Source: Lycocorax pyrrhopterus obiensis
Taxonomy: Eukaryota > Chordata > Aves > Passeriformes > Paradisaeidae
Direction of reading: 5' to 3'
Length of the DNA stretch: 64,000 bases
Assembly: GCA_014706295.1 (NCBI GenBank)
Contig: JACSVZ010000004.1
Location: 12,003,977 to 12,067,976 of the forward strand
A program made the position numbers and the translations under genes. Every line of letters starts with the position of its first letter. Within the stretch, counting starts at the first letter, position 1. Positions 1 to 12,016 of this stretch are shown piece by piece. The notes below the pieces were generated by a model. The model did no database searches. It worked only from the letters and a program-made list of their open reading frames with translations, and had not been told where the DNA came from.

Positions 1-937
1 GACTGCTTCACATCTTTCTCCCTGAACCAGTGCAGAAATGAGGTACAGACCCAGTGCACGCACGACCCTCACCTCTGTGCCTGATGAAAGCAGGAGTGGC
101 TGGGAGCTGGGGAGGAAGCACTAAGACTTGTCCCTGCTCTCGCTGAGACAGTCGGCTCTATCCAACCCAACTGTGCCTCTTTCGCCTGACCACATTTTCC
201 CTTCCCTGAGACCTTGTGTGCTTTGGACTGTTTTCCAAGGAAAGTAAAGCATTAACACCCAGAGGTATCACTGCTAGCCCTGGAAAAGCGTTTCAGAAGG
301 CGGGTGGTTAATATTTGATGGGCAGGGACCTTTTGCAGGCTCAAGATTATGGCTGGTTATGCCCTCCATCTCAGTGGAAGACCCTCAGAGAGAATATTTG
401 ATTAGGCAGAGAGATATTGGTGGTAAGAGAAAAGAGGCAGCACAGCCCTAGGGAGAAGAGGAGGAAGGTGAAGATCAGTGAGGAGGGGTGGAAAAGGGAA
501 TAGAAGCTATAAAGTGTTTGGAAAACCAAGAAAGGAAGTAAAGAGCTCACATGAAACCCTGACAGGATGCAATCCTGTGCAAATGCCATGTGGCCCACAC
601 AGAGAAAATCCTGTATCTGTGTCTTTCCTCTGCCACCTGACCCCCTCCTGAATCTCTCAATCATCTGGAGAAATTAAGATGATTATAATGTGAAATGTTG
701 GCATCAATCTAAGCAAGATGAGATGCTCACAAAAATAATATTAATAAATGTTAACTCCTAACATTGAGCTTCAGAGAGCTTCCCCCTCCCAGGACATCTT
801 CTCTAAACTGGTCACGTCCACTGGTTACAATGCACAGAGTCCTCTTTCATTCTGTGCACTCAGCAAACACCTCTCCATCTGCTTCTCAAAGCACAGAGCT
901 TATTTCATTTTTGTCTGGATCACAGGCCAGGAATTAC
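1..937 (-). other. SLC22A7: SLC22A7 intron 1, partial
   Basis: This stretch follows the splice donor at 932-937 (GTAATT on the minus strand) of the first SLC22A7 exon. I looked for the second exon, which in this family codes for the WDLVC segment and the second membrane helix, and did not find it, so it should lie beyond the left edge. No other gene or repeat was recognised here. Confidence 0.75.
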
Positions 938-1315
938 CTGGGTGGAGATGGTGGAGGTGAATTGCGAGTGGTCATAGACCCATCCGTGCTGGCAGTGCTG
1001 GATGATGGATTTGTTTTCTGGTTGCAGAGAGGAGTTGAGCAGCAGGTGAAACTGAGGCTGTGAGAACATCTCACAGGAGCTGAAAGTGCCATCAGGCTTC
1101 CGAGGGATGCTGATGAGCAGAACTTCCTCCATGGTGAGATTCACAAATGCCTCTTGGTGTGGAATTGCACAGTGATGAGAGGGGGTAGCAGCAAGAAAAT
1201 TGTGCAGCAGGAAATGCATGGGAAGGTTGATTCTTAGGAGGCAGAGGACAGCCAAAATCAGAATCTGGAATCTGCCAAAGCCCCCAATTTCCAGCAAGAG
1301 ATCCTCAAATTTCAT
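938..1315 (-). CDS. SLC22A7: SLC22A7 (OAT2) first coding exon, partial gene
   Basis: First coding exon of solute carrier 22 member 7, a plasma-membrane organic anion/nucleotide-derivative transporter of the major facilitator superfamily, best known from liver and kidney. The exon holds 126 codons from ATG (1313-1315) to CAG before a GTAATT donor (phase 0). Seen: an N-terminal MKFEDLLLEIGGFGRFQ start typical of SLC22 proteins, the first membrane helix at about residues 16-42, then the large extracellular loop with Cys49, Cys81 and Cys108, possible N-glycosylation sites at Asn59, Asn94 and Asn101, the PRKPDGTFSSC block (71-81) and GWVYDHSQFTSTI (111-123), both SLC22 signatures. The remaining helices are outside the window. 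SLC22A7 rather than another SLC22 member is chosen from the MxFE(D/E)LL...GGFG start, the HFLLxxFLAA(T/V)P block and its place directly downstream of TTBK1, as in mammals. The start is the only ATG that fits the family N terminus. Confidence 0.9.
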
Positions 1316-4102
1316 CTTTCCTGTGGAGTTTGCTCATTCAGAGCAGCTATGTACCAAGGAGAAGCAACATGAGCTTGAAAAGCAGCCTCTGTTCTTGGAG
1401 CTCAGCTTCCCATGGCTTTTCATACAGCCACCTCTTTGGACTTTGAGACCTTGCTGAAAGGTGCCAAAAGTCACAGTGAAACTCTTCTCTTGGGGTATAG
1501 CCAAAGAAATTATCCTGTGTGCCCACAACACATCCCTTTCAAATGGACCCAGCACAAGGCACCTGCTCTTTTTGGAGTCCCTTCTTCCTGCTGTGGTTTT
1601 GGAGAGGGACATTAGGAAGGGAGACTGTGGGGAGAGTACTGTGAGAGGATTCTCATTTCTCATGTGAAGGTCCCAGGCTCTGCACCAAACTCTGCCTGGT
1701 GTGAGCTGGTCACCAGCCAGACCCGCCGGAACACGACAGAGGCCTCCAGAAGAGCGAGGGTGTCCCACTGTGTCAGGACATCCCAGGACACCAAGCCTGG
1801 CTGCTGAGCAGCAGCTAAGTGTGTTTTGGTGTGGTTTGTGTCAAGTCATGCCCTTGGAGCAGGGAGTGTAGAGAGGCTGAGAGGGTGCCTGGAAGGGAGG
1901 TGTGTCTCAGGATGGATGCAAGCAGAGAGGTGCCCTTTGGGGTGAAAAGGTGGGTGAAGGCCAGCTGCTCACCTGTGCCCTGCAAAGAATGGAAAAAGTG
2001 AAAATATTGCACCATGAAGTCCCTTTCTCCACCTGGAAAGGTGTTTTCCCAGGACACAGGCAAGGAGTTGATGAGAGCTGCAGTGGTGGCACGCAGAGAG
2101 GCTGCGCCTGTCACGCTGGGGGCCATGGCATACTCTGCAGGGTCCAGCCCTGTGCTGGGGTGCTCTGGGCACCGATGCAACAGCCAGAGGAGTGAATGTG
2201 CAGCCCCTGACAGGGCCACAGGTGCTGCTGCCACTGCTGCACAGGCTGGGGATGAGACTGGGGCAGTTAAATACAAAGCAATGGGAGAAGAGGCTGAGTC
2301 CCTTCACACCCTCCTCACACCTGGGGACAAGACACGAGCCTGCTTCTCTTGCAGCGAGTGCTCCGGACAGACCGGGCCCATGGGGATAACACATCCCAGA
2401 AGGTTGTGTCCTAAGCTCAGGGGGCAGAGCATCACCCAGCAAGCAGGGGCAGCACCCTCCAAAGGCTGCAGCTGAAGAAGTAGAGCAGTGGAGCTTCTGA
2501 GAGCTGGCTCTAAGTTATCCCCCACTGCATTTTCACACTCTGTACCTCTCTCCTCGCCCTCTGTGCCCTCCCTCCTCACCCAGCCCTGCAGTCTTGAGTA
2601 TTGGTAGGTGCTGATGCATCACCTCCAACATTTCCCCAGGCTGTTGCCCCGGGACATGCTCTGCGTTCAAGCAGCTCCAGTTTGGCCATTCACCATGAAA
2701 GCAGGGTCGTTTGGCGTTGGGATGCAGGCACAGCAAGAGTCTGGGCACAGGGAAAGTTGGAAGTGGTGCCGGCTGCCGGGAGCTGCCTGTCTGCCCTGCC
2801 TTGCCCTGCAGCCAAGGGCTGGGGAGAAGGGGCTGTAGAGCAGCAGGTAGGGACGAGGAGATCCAAAAAAAGCTTTTCACAGGACTCCTGCTGTGGCTGA
2901 TGGCCCAGACCGGGTGTGGCCCAGGCGTTAAGCGCTGCAAGGGCACTGAGCAGAACACCACGAGCTGTGACCTGAAGAGACCTTTCCTCTTTTGAGCAGC
3001 ATACCTGGCCACCCATGTTGCACTAATGTGCTGCCCCAGTGCTTGGTTTGAGCCATTTCAGTGCTCGTCCCAGCACAGGCACGAAGGAAGCACACAAGAG
3101 TGAAGTAGGGACACCTGACAATGCTGTGCCTCCAGGGTTACAATTTAAGCTGAAGTTGAACTAAAGGACAAATTATTTTTCTTCACCACCGGTCTTGTAA
3201 GAATAAGGAAGAGAAACTCTAATTGATGTGCTGCTGCATATTTAAACTGCAAACAGATCCAGCCTCCCCGTCAGAAATGAGGTTACAGATCATTGTTCTG
3301 CAGCTCCTGGGGCTCTGCTGCTCATACTGCATTGCTTAAAATGTACTTTGCTGTATTTCTTTAACCCAAATGTGCTCCTTTAACCAGTCACCAGCTTTAG
3401 TTAATGGCCAACACATGTGCAAAGGCTGTGACTGACTTGACTGAATTAACAACTTGGTTAATTAGACCTGACTCAAACAGCTTGAGGATGCCAGGTGAGA
3501 GAAGTCAGACGCCTCTGCTGCTGCTGCTGTCATACATAATGCTTGGAAAGAACAGTTTATTTTTTACTTCACACATGTACCACTTTCATTTGCAATCTTT
3601 CTTTCTCCTCCTTTTCAGGATGCCAGCTACTTGTTGAGAGGGTTGGATTATTAAATTACTTGTCACTAATGTGTTAGACTTTCTGTTTCCAGCAGTAATT
3701 TCCTAACACCTTCTATGGAGCTGTAATAGCCTGGATGGTGGAAGGACCAAAGGAACTGATTTGCTCCTTTAGCAACTGGAGCCACCCCACAGGCATCTCA
3801 ACTGCTGCAGAGTAGCTGGAGATCCAATCAGTTCTTGCAGACTGGTGCTTGAATTATAATTTTCTCCTACGGGAAAGCTGCAGATCCTGAGATCCTCCCT
3901 TCTCTCCAAGTTACACCTAAGTGCCATGAAAATCCATGTCCATCAGAGCCACCGAGGTGGGCTTGCTTTCAGAGGGCAGAAGTGTCCCGTTCTCAGTGCA
4001 GGCTCTGATGCCTGCAGGAGGGAGATGTGGCACACACAGGGAGGCTCCATTTTTTCTGTAATTTGTAAAGGCAGTTTAGACAGGGAGATCCTACAGAGCT
4101 GG
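1316..4102. other. 5' flank of SLC22A7, intergenic
   Basis: Presumed 5' UTR and promoter of SLC22A7 at its left end, then moderately GC-rich DNA with several open frames on both strands between about 1800 and 3000. None has homology I recognise or paired splice signals in a consistent frame, so none is called. No repeat family was recognised. Confidence 0.6.
1437..1445 (-). promoter_or_regulatory. Putative HNF4 site upstream of SLC22A7
   Basis: On the minus strand these nine bases read CAAAGTCCA, the core regarded as specific for HNF4 nuclear receptors. It lies about 120 bases upstream of the SLC22A7 start codon. A weak TATA-like stretch (TGTATGAAAA on the minus strand, about 1417-1426) lies just downstream. 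Human SLC22A7 is known to be activated by HNF4-alpha through a DR1-type element near its promoter, so the position fits. The transcription start itself is not determined from sequence. Confidence 0.55.
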
Positions 4103-4158
4103 CAGTGTCAGCTGAGGATTCCTGCAGTGTCAGCTGAAGATTCCTGCAGTGTCAATCT
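4103..4158. repeat. 22-bp tandem repeat, about 2.5 copies
   Basis: Units begin at 4103, 4125 and 4147 with cagtgtcagctg; the first two differ at one base (gagg against gaag) and the third breaks off after about 10 bases. A small local duplication in intergenic DNA. Confidence 0.9.
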
Positions 4159-6147
4159 AAGGTGCACTGTGCTGCAGCAGAGTGTCCAAATGCTCTTGGC
4201 AGGATGTGTGCGCACCAGATTTGGTAGCTCAGTTGAAGAAAGAGAAGGTGCAGCCAACAGAGAGGTCCCGGGGCTCCTGAAGGTCTTTGTTTAGTTACAG
4301 AAGAAAGGGAATTTATGCCATTCTGACTTGGTGCCACGTTAACAAGACTCTGCCTTCCATTGCTTGCAGCTGTCTTGTGTGCAGCTGTTTCACTCGACTG
4401 CACAAATGACAACTGTTTCGTAAGTGAACTGGTTCTGGCCAAAGCTTCTTTTCTTGCCTGTCGTAAACACAAACACTGATTTTACCTTAGTGTGAAAGGA
4501 CACGAGCCACTTCCATGTCTTTTGCTGTGTGTGACCATGGATCCACAGCCAGCACTGGCATGCTCCCTGTCTCCCATACAGATCCCCCAGACCTGTCTCA
4601 TGCCCCTTCTTACCCCTTCTGCTATCTCATGGATCTATTTTCACATCATTTTCCTCTAAGTGGTGCTGTTGGGAAACTGTAGCAGGGCAGAGATTCAGCC
4701 CAAATTATTTGGCTGCATTTTACTGAGGAAAGGGCAAATCCAAACTACTCCTTCAGTCAGGGAAAGAAAGACATAGCGGGAATAGAAGTCCAGACAGGAT
4801 CAAATGTTTCCAGGGGTGAGATTCCATTTGATTAAATCAACTCTCACTTAGATGGGATAATCCTGTGTGAAGTAAAACATTGCCAGGGAACTCAAAACAA
4901 ACCCACTGGTTCAGGGAGCAGCATGAGCAGGGAAGGATGACCCAGGAGCTGGGTAGACTCCAGCACTGGCCATGTCCAGACTGGGCACAGACCCAGAGAG
5001 TCTCAGCATGGCTGGCAGAGCCAGGGGTGGGACAGAGCCAATCTACAGCCCCAGACACAGTGAGAGGATGAACCAGGACCAGAGTCCGTCCAGAGAGCCT
5101 GGTCTGGAGCAGGAGACGGGCTGGAGACAGAGCTACAAGGCAGGTCTAAGATCCATGCAGCACCCAGGGCAGGAGGCAGGAACACGACTAACACAGCTCA
5201 GACGGATGGGAGACGCAGGCCTGAGCAGAAATGAGGTCCTGGGCCATAAGCAGAAGGTGCTTGGTGGCAGGTGCAGGGCAGCAACAGCCATTAGTGCCCT
5301 CGGGGCCCTGATGCCCTGAAGGGCCAGGGCTTTACATCAAAAATACTCAGGGAATGCTGCATGGAGAGCTTGGAGCAGGCTTTAGCACTGGCTGGAAGAG
5401 TATTTTTGGAAAGCCTGTGCAGACAGTAAAGGTGTGGGAGTGAAAATACACACAGTCACACACTTGCACTGCAAGTACAGACAGGGAGATGGTGAGAGTG
5501 GTTTGTAGGGAATTACTGAGTGGGTAAAGCGAGGTCCAATGCTCACCCTGACAGTGTTTCTCTGCCAGTGTGGCCACGTGCTTGTCAGGTCCCAACAGCT
5601 CCACAGCTCTATCCTGCATTTCCTCCCCTTCCCAATGAGTTCCTCCCCAGAAGGAGTAAAGAAAAGCTGCGGAGTGTCCAGGGAAGCTGCTTTCACCATA
5701 GAGCACCACACCTTCAGTGTTTGAACTTCTCTGCCTGCCTTCACTGATCACCTTCCTCCACTAATTACCTTGTTCCACCATCTTTCTCATTTAATCTAAG
5801 CATCTCCTAGCTCCTATCTTGGGTGACCAAGACTTCAGCTTTGATTTTTCTGCCCTGGGTTTGAATGGGGATCCTTTGCATTTTGCAGTTTCAGCAATAA
5901 AGGAACTCAGGCTTCCCTTGAACCACTAAGAAACTCACCCAATACTGCATCTCCAATGCTAGCAAGAAACATGGGAAAGAGAGTAGGGCTATTACTTTCC
6001 AGATGGTCTTCTTGACTCCAACCTATTCCTTGTTTGAGGATGCAGTTTTTGTGACTACTCCTATGAGATGCACTGTCCCAAACTGGTTGCTTACTGACAG
6101 CTTTCAATCTACATTTATGCTTTGGGTTAAAATGCCAGTGTAATATT

Positions 6148-6184
6148 AGAGGTCTCTTCCAGCCTGAATTATCCTATGAGCCTA
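6148..6184 (+). mobile_element. Possible CR1 3' tail fragment
   Basis: The stretch reads like a worn CR1 3' end: gaggtctcttccagcctgaa followed by two copies of a cctatgag-like octamer in place of the usual ATTCTATG repeats. It is only about 37 bases long, so the assignment is tentative. Confidence 0.4.
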
Positions 6185-6444
6185 TGGACATTACACCACA
6201 AGGTTTTGGGCTTGTTTATCTTAAATCTGAGGCTTTACCTCACTGTTTCAAACATGAATTAGTGAATTTAAACAGCTGGACTCAATTGCATTATTTTCTT
6301 TTGACATTTTTTGTACATGATGAAACCTGTGTGGATGCTGTAAGTGTCTCGTGGTCTCCAGGTGCTTTCCACAACCTGACACATTTTGGCAGCTTCCTTG
6401 AAGCTACAGGCTAGAAGGACTTTTTCTCACTGGCATGAGAAAGG

Positions 6445-6476
6445 GTCCTTGGGTCCAGCTGTCCTTGGGTCCAGCT
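6445..6476. repeat. 16-bp direct duplication
   Basis: Two identical adjacent copies of gtccttgggtccagct. No function is suggested. Confidence 0.9.
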
Positions 6477-9400
6477 GACTCCAGAGCCCCATGGTGAGAA
6501 TCCATGGCAGCCTCCCTCTGACAATAGAAGGGTAGATGAATGTAAGGTTGGGAATAATAAGCGTTTCCTTGCAGTGCAGGCTTCCACTGCAGTGCTGAGG
6601 CACTCCTGTGGCTTGCCTTGTCTGCACTGGGGCTTTTCTTGTCTTGAAATACCTCAAGGTGATTGCAGAAGAAACATCTCTGAGCCTAACAGTCTCTTTG
6701 GCTTTTCCAGATATAACAGAAGCTGCTCCAAGTAAAGATTCCGCCTCCTCCTGCAAACCTGTCTTTTCCTATTTTGTGAGGCTCTTCCAACATGAGCAGC
6801 CTGTTTTAGTTTCTTCCTCCACTCGCCTTCTCACTTGACAAAGGCAGAGGCTGTACCCAGCACATTGTTCCTGACAAACCTGCCTTCCGGAGAACCTCTC
6901 ATTTCACCATCCAGGGGTGGTGACGAAGCCCCTCTGGCAACCCCTCCTGCTGGCAGCTGATCCATGCAGCTCTGAAACACTTCTCAATTGCCCAGTTTAT
7001 GCTGCTCAGCTTTAATTTTCATCTGCCTCTTCCTGACATAGACTTTTAGGAGCTTTTACGTCCCAGTGTTTATTTTTATGATTTTGGATTCTACCCTGGA
7101 GTCAAATGTGTTTTCTTTTGGCTATAGGAGAAAGAATAAAATCTGCCATCACAGGAACATCTTTCCAAGGGAGCAGTTATTTTTTATTCTTGTCTGTTCC
7201 CTCTTCCACCGCCCCATCCCAAAGCTGGGTAATAAACTGTTATTACACACTCCTGGATGTGGTCAGCACACCACAGGCATGAGGTAACTTGAGCGTGGTG
7301 AAAGGGATGTTGTAAAAACTGTCCTCAGCTTAAACGTCAGATGGCCAAAGAGTATTAAAAGTCAAACCATGCCAAGTTACTGGTTTGCTTTTGCTCCACT
7401 TCCCACATATACATATGCAGGTCCAGCACCTCTACAAATGTTACTTAACTGTGGCATCTAGACTTTGCAAAGCATACTTTTAAATTTTGTTGTTGTTGTT
7501 AAAAAAGCAGGCTTTTCTCTCTGAGAAATGCTGTTTTGGGAATGGATGGCTGAGCCTGCCGCCTGCAGTGTGGTTGTAAACAAGGTTCATGGTGAAGGAA
7601 CATGACTTGCAACACCAATAAACAGGAGAAGACACCAATGAAAAGGTAGACAGGCTTTTAATGGCATGATCCAGAATCCCCTTTTAATAACAAATCTAAT
7701 GACAACTGTGTCTGATATGAACAAGAAATGGCATAATAGTTTATTTTTTTTAGATGTGATCTGAAATTAAGACAAATGCCAGGTGAGTCTGTACACAGAC
7801 AGGGCTTCTGTGATGCATGCCAGATTTTATGGCCAAGAAATTTGCCATGCAGTTGAACCAGATTGTGGTTCCTCAGTCGGAGTCCTACATTCTGTTTGCA
7901 GTGTGTAAACATTCTCCAGCTGCTTTCCTAAAGAATGCAAAGAAGATATGTAGAGAGATTTAGCCTTGGGATTCAGTCACATTTCCAGGCAGGCAGTACC
8001 ACGGAGCAGAAGTCCTGTCTCCAGAGTGTGCCAGAGGCGAAGGAAAACATCGGTGCGCCAGGTACAACGTCTGAGTGTAGAGTCACATGCTATCGTGTTA
8101 AAAGGAGATATAGAAAATTATCTGTGTTTCCAGCTCCAATTCCTGTCTGGAGAAACAGCAGCAGGTCCCGTGGCACAGCAGTCCTGCTGACACTGGTTTC
8201 ACACAGGGGTACCCCCACATCCTGCACAGCTCATCCCACCCTTTGCAGAGATGGTCCCAAGCCTGTGCCGTGCATTCCCGAGGAAACATCAGCTCCAGCC
8301 TCCTCCAGGGAACCCGTGCCAGAGCTCCCTGCGCTCCAGGCAGGGCAGGATGGGCCAAGCCAGAGGCAGAGCAGCCACTGAGGAGCACTGTGCTGACACC
8401 AGTCCCGCAGTATCCTTGCCAAAGCAGAGCTCTCGCCCGAGGCCCCTCTGGTTCAGGAGCTAAGAGCGGGAGGAGTTATTTTCTTGGTCCCCACCAGGAA
8501 CCCAGCTCTGCTTTGGCAGCTCCCATCCTCCTTTCAGCACAGAGGGCATCAGTGTTTACTTAAAACCTGCTTTCCAGCCATTTGCAGCTCCAGAAATAAA
8601 AGGGAAAATGTCCCTCCTTATGACCCAGAGCACTGGCCTGCATGGGGCAGGGCCTGCTCCATAGGTTGGTGGCGAAGTCTGCCCCAGGCTCTGCAGACTC
8701 CAGGAGGGCTTCAACCCCCCAGGCAGAGAGGGACTGACCTGGAGGGAACAGACAGTGATTTTGAAGACAAGATTGCTAGAGGAGCTACATTAGGAATGAA
8801 GTGACAGGAGAGTGATGGTGTATAAATCACTGTCATTTCATGGGATTCTGGCTGTACTCAGGATCACAGCTCATCTCAGCCTGCAGGCAGAGCTACTCCC
8901 TGACCTCACAAAGCTACCAACCCTAATGCTCATGGAGGTCTTAATGTCAGCTGGCTCTGCCCCTTGGAATGCAGCACCTGCTGCTGCTGAAGAGCACAAG
9001 CACTGGGGGCTCACTGGGGGCTCTGCAGAGGACATCGGGAGCCAGCACACAGTGAGCCCATGGGCTCCCACCCAGCAGCCCAGTTACAGGCACACACCAC
9101 ACCAGGAAAGGGCCTGAACAGCAGCCCAAGTTCTCTTCCTCGTGTGGAGGTGCAGGAGTAGCTGGCAAACAGATAGAACCAAAGGTGCTTGCAAACTCTC
9201 AGGTGGTCCCCGTGGGCTTTGTCAAACCAGCCTAGCACTGCTGGAGCATGGGAGTGTTTCAGTTCAGCGAGAAGAAACTCATTTGATATCAAACCCATTA
9301 TGTCCACAATGGGACTTCTACTGTGTTCACAGGATTTATTTAACTGCAGGTGACCGATGTGCAGGGCAAGGCCTTATGTGGGCATCGGTGTCTGTGCACC

Positions 9401-10478
9401 TGGAATAGTGATGGGATCATGCCATGGGTCAATAAACTATACAGAGAAGAGAGAAGTGTGCTGAGCTGCTGCTAGAGCTGCCCAGGCTATCAGTGATCAT
9501 CTTCTTACATAGGATCTACAGTGAGAAAACACCTCTGTGTTGGAAAGGAGAAATGTGAAAGATTTTCTTGCCCCAAAACAACCTGCTTTGGATCAAAACA
9601 TTTCACCGCCAAACTCTCAATGCTTGTGTTAGCCGGGGCAACCACGTGAACAGCGATGCTCCAGATCCTGATCCATGCCCCACAGAGCTGTGTGTCAGTC
9701 CAGCAGCTGTTGCAGGTCTGGTGGCAAGCAGGACAGCTGTCAGCCACCCAGGCTGGCATGTTTTGGCCCTGGTTTGTGCTCAGGCAGGTGGAGCTTCACA
9801 GCTGACACGCACTTTGGTAGACTGGTACCCTGTTCCCCCATCCCTTTTCACTGCACACAGCAGTCAGCCCTGCACACATCAGAAGTCCCAGATGAGACTT
9901 CTCTGAAGGTAGCAGGATCCTTTTAAACCTTTAGTCACTATATATAATGGTCACTACTTATATTGTTATAATAATATATATTTATAATATTCTTTACTTA
10001 GAAAGGGCAAGCAAAGTCTCCTGCCTCTCACTGATTCCAAGCACAACTGACCCAGAGATATTTGCCACCGAAACACCTTCTGCACCAAGGCAAGCAGAAG
10101 TACCTGTGCTGCCAACCAGACAAATCAGTTAAGCAGCTCCATCCATCCGTGTGTTTGAGCCTCTCCACAGTATCAGTCTGACTGGTGCCATCTGTCCTTT
10201 TTCTCCCTCTGCTCATATAATCCATTGCCACACTGGCTTAGCGCTGAGAGCTGCCTTTCAGATTCCCCACTTGGCACATCCCCCCCGTATCCATGTTTCT
10301 TTGCAGGCAGCTCCTGGCCAGACAGCAGCCATTGGCTCCTTTTCACCAGCCAGGGTGCCATCTTCTTGGCTGGTGGGCAAGGCCCCTGCAGAGTGAGGAC
10401 TCAGCACGACACCAGGCAGTCCCAAAGACTCTCGTAGTCCCAGCACATATGAACAAGACCTGTCTGTCCCTACCCGTG

Positions 10479-10512
10479 CAGATGAACGCGCAGATGAACG
10501 CACAGATGAAGG
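10479..10512. repeat. 12-bp tandem repeat, about 3 copies
   Basis: Units of cagatgaacgcg, cagatgaacgca and cagatgaagg in a row. It lies in intergenic DNA. Confidence 0.85.
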
Positions 10513-11798
10513 AACAGTGGTGGCCTGTCCCAGGAGTTCCCTCAAAACACACATGGGCACAATCCCCTGCAGCTGGCCTGGGCAGATCCTGCAGCAAAGA
10601 CACTGATGGGGAAACACGTAGTATCAGGCTGTTCCTAGAAATTCCCACAAACCCAAGAAAGTTCTGGGAAACCTGCATCTCTTCCCCTGACCCCACACAG
10701 TTTTTTCATTCTTCCTAGCCATTTCCTCTGCTCTGGTCAGCTCCCCCTTCTCCTCAATCTTCTCTTCTCTGCAGTGAAGCAAGGACACAGCCACACCCCC
10801 AGCAGTGTTTGAGCAGCCCTGTGTGCCCTCAAGGCTTGACAGAACTTGCACATGACTCATAGCAGACAACAGCAGGGTCTTGCCTCTCCCACCTTTTTTG
10901 GGATGTGACAGCCCACCATGTCCTGTGATGCCAGACTAGATCCTCTGGCATTCCTCAACCACCTAACTTCTCCCTAACATCACAGGCCTCATTCCTTCTT
11001 GTTTCCAGACATGATCTCTTCTGTTTGCTCCAACTATGGCAGGTGCCTTTCCAACCTTCCTGCAGGGCAGCAGAAGAAGAGAGAACCCAGAGGGGCTGTT
11101 GACCCTTCTGAAGGATTGTTTTCTCAGTAACACTAGCAGAGAGCACCCCTGCTGCCAGAAAATGCCTCAAGAGACACACATGAGGAATGTGAAATTCTGT
11201 GTGTGCTGCTCCCCAGGACGGGAGCACCTCCATCCCAGAGGACATGACCCAGGGAGCACTGTGCTGTTGACACACTCTCCTGCTGCTCTCCATGCCAGGG
11301 ACAGCTGGGAAGCAGGGCTGTGCAGGGGCAGGGAGTCTGGTAGCACAACCACGAGGAGAGATGACTCATGCTGGTCTCATATCTCCGTGGACCCAGCTGC
11401 ACCCCCTGCCCAGCCCTGTCAAACAACACTGTGAACAGCTGTTATTTTCCATGCTGACCATCTTTCCCTGGCTTTCTGGAACCTGTGGGACCTGTCAGGT
11501 GACTCTCCAGTATCTACCAGCTTTGGCATGTGGGTGGGACCAGGAATCTACTGCACCACAGAGAGAGATGATACCTTGGTGTCACCAGCATCCTGCCTGC
11601 TTCCTGTGGTTGGGTCATGGCAGAAAGACCTCTTAGAAGACAGCTCGGTTTCACAGAAACCTTTTAATAAGAAAAAGTCCCCACAGTCCTGTGAAAGATT
11701 TCACTGGATGGTTGCTTCACCATTAAAAGCCTGCCCAATTTCTCCATCTGCTGTTCTCGGCTGCTCTGTCTTCCCTGCTTTCATGTGCCAGATGAAGA

Positions 11799-11925
11799 CC
11801 ACAGAACCACAGAATGGTTTGGGTTGGAAGGGACCTTAAAGATCATCCAGTTTCAGCCCCCCTGCCATGGGCAGGGACACCTTCCACTAGACCAGGATGC
11901 TCAGGGCCCTGTCCAGCCTGGCCTT
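11799..11925 (-). mobile_element. CR1 retrotransposon 3' fragment
   Basis: Starting at 11799 the plus strand reads as the reverse complement of a CR1 3' end: cacagaatggtttgggttgg, then aagggaccttaaagatcatc and a block about the gccatgggcagggacacctt sequence. The element is therefore in minus orientation, the same as TTBK1. It lies near the presumed end of the TTBK1 3' UTR. It is truncated at about 125 bases, as most avian CR1 copies are. Confidence 0.9.
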
Positions 11926-12010
11926 GTCTCTGCCCTGGAGCTTCCTTCCTGACACAGAGCCACAGAAAACTGTCCTTTAAGCTTCTCCTGAACAAATACA
12001 CTGATTGTGC

Positions 12011-12016
12011 TTTATT
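12011..12016 (-). terminator. TTBK1: Candidate polyadenylation signal, TTBK1 full-length transcript
   Basis: AATAAA on the minus strand, about 2.56 kb beyond the TTBK1 stop. A second AATAAA is at 12247-12252. Either could end the 3' UTR; the choice cannot be made from sequence alone. Confidence 0.3.

Larger units (their letters stand above)
4159..11798. other. Intergenic DNA between SLC22A7 and the TTBK1 3' end
   Basis: No gene was recognised. Open frames here are short, lack family resemblance and mostly face other frames of similar length. Small items are listed separately: a CR1 tail near 6150, a 16-bp duplication at 6445 and a 12-bp triplication at 10479. A very AT-rich patch lies at about 9938-9998. 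Confidence 0.6.

Noticed and set aside
1815..3016. Several overlapping open frames of 90-160 codons on both strands upstream of SLC22A7
   Set aside because: They occur in all frames of a GC-rich stretch where stops are rare. No motif, no consistent splice pair and no resemblance to known proteins.
7935..8563. Open frames of 100-148 codons on the plus strand
   Set aside because: GC-rich intergenic sequence with similar frames on the other strand; Ser/Pro/Gln-rich translation without recognisable domain.
10258..10718. Overlapping frames of 117-141 codons on both strands
   Set aside because: The 12-bp tandem repeat lies inside and the frames shadow each other; no family resemblance.
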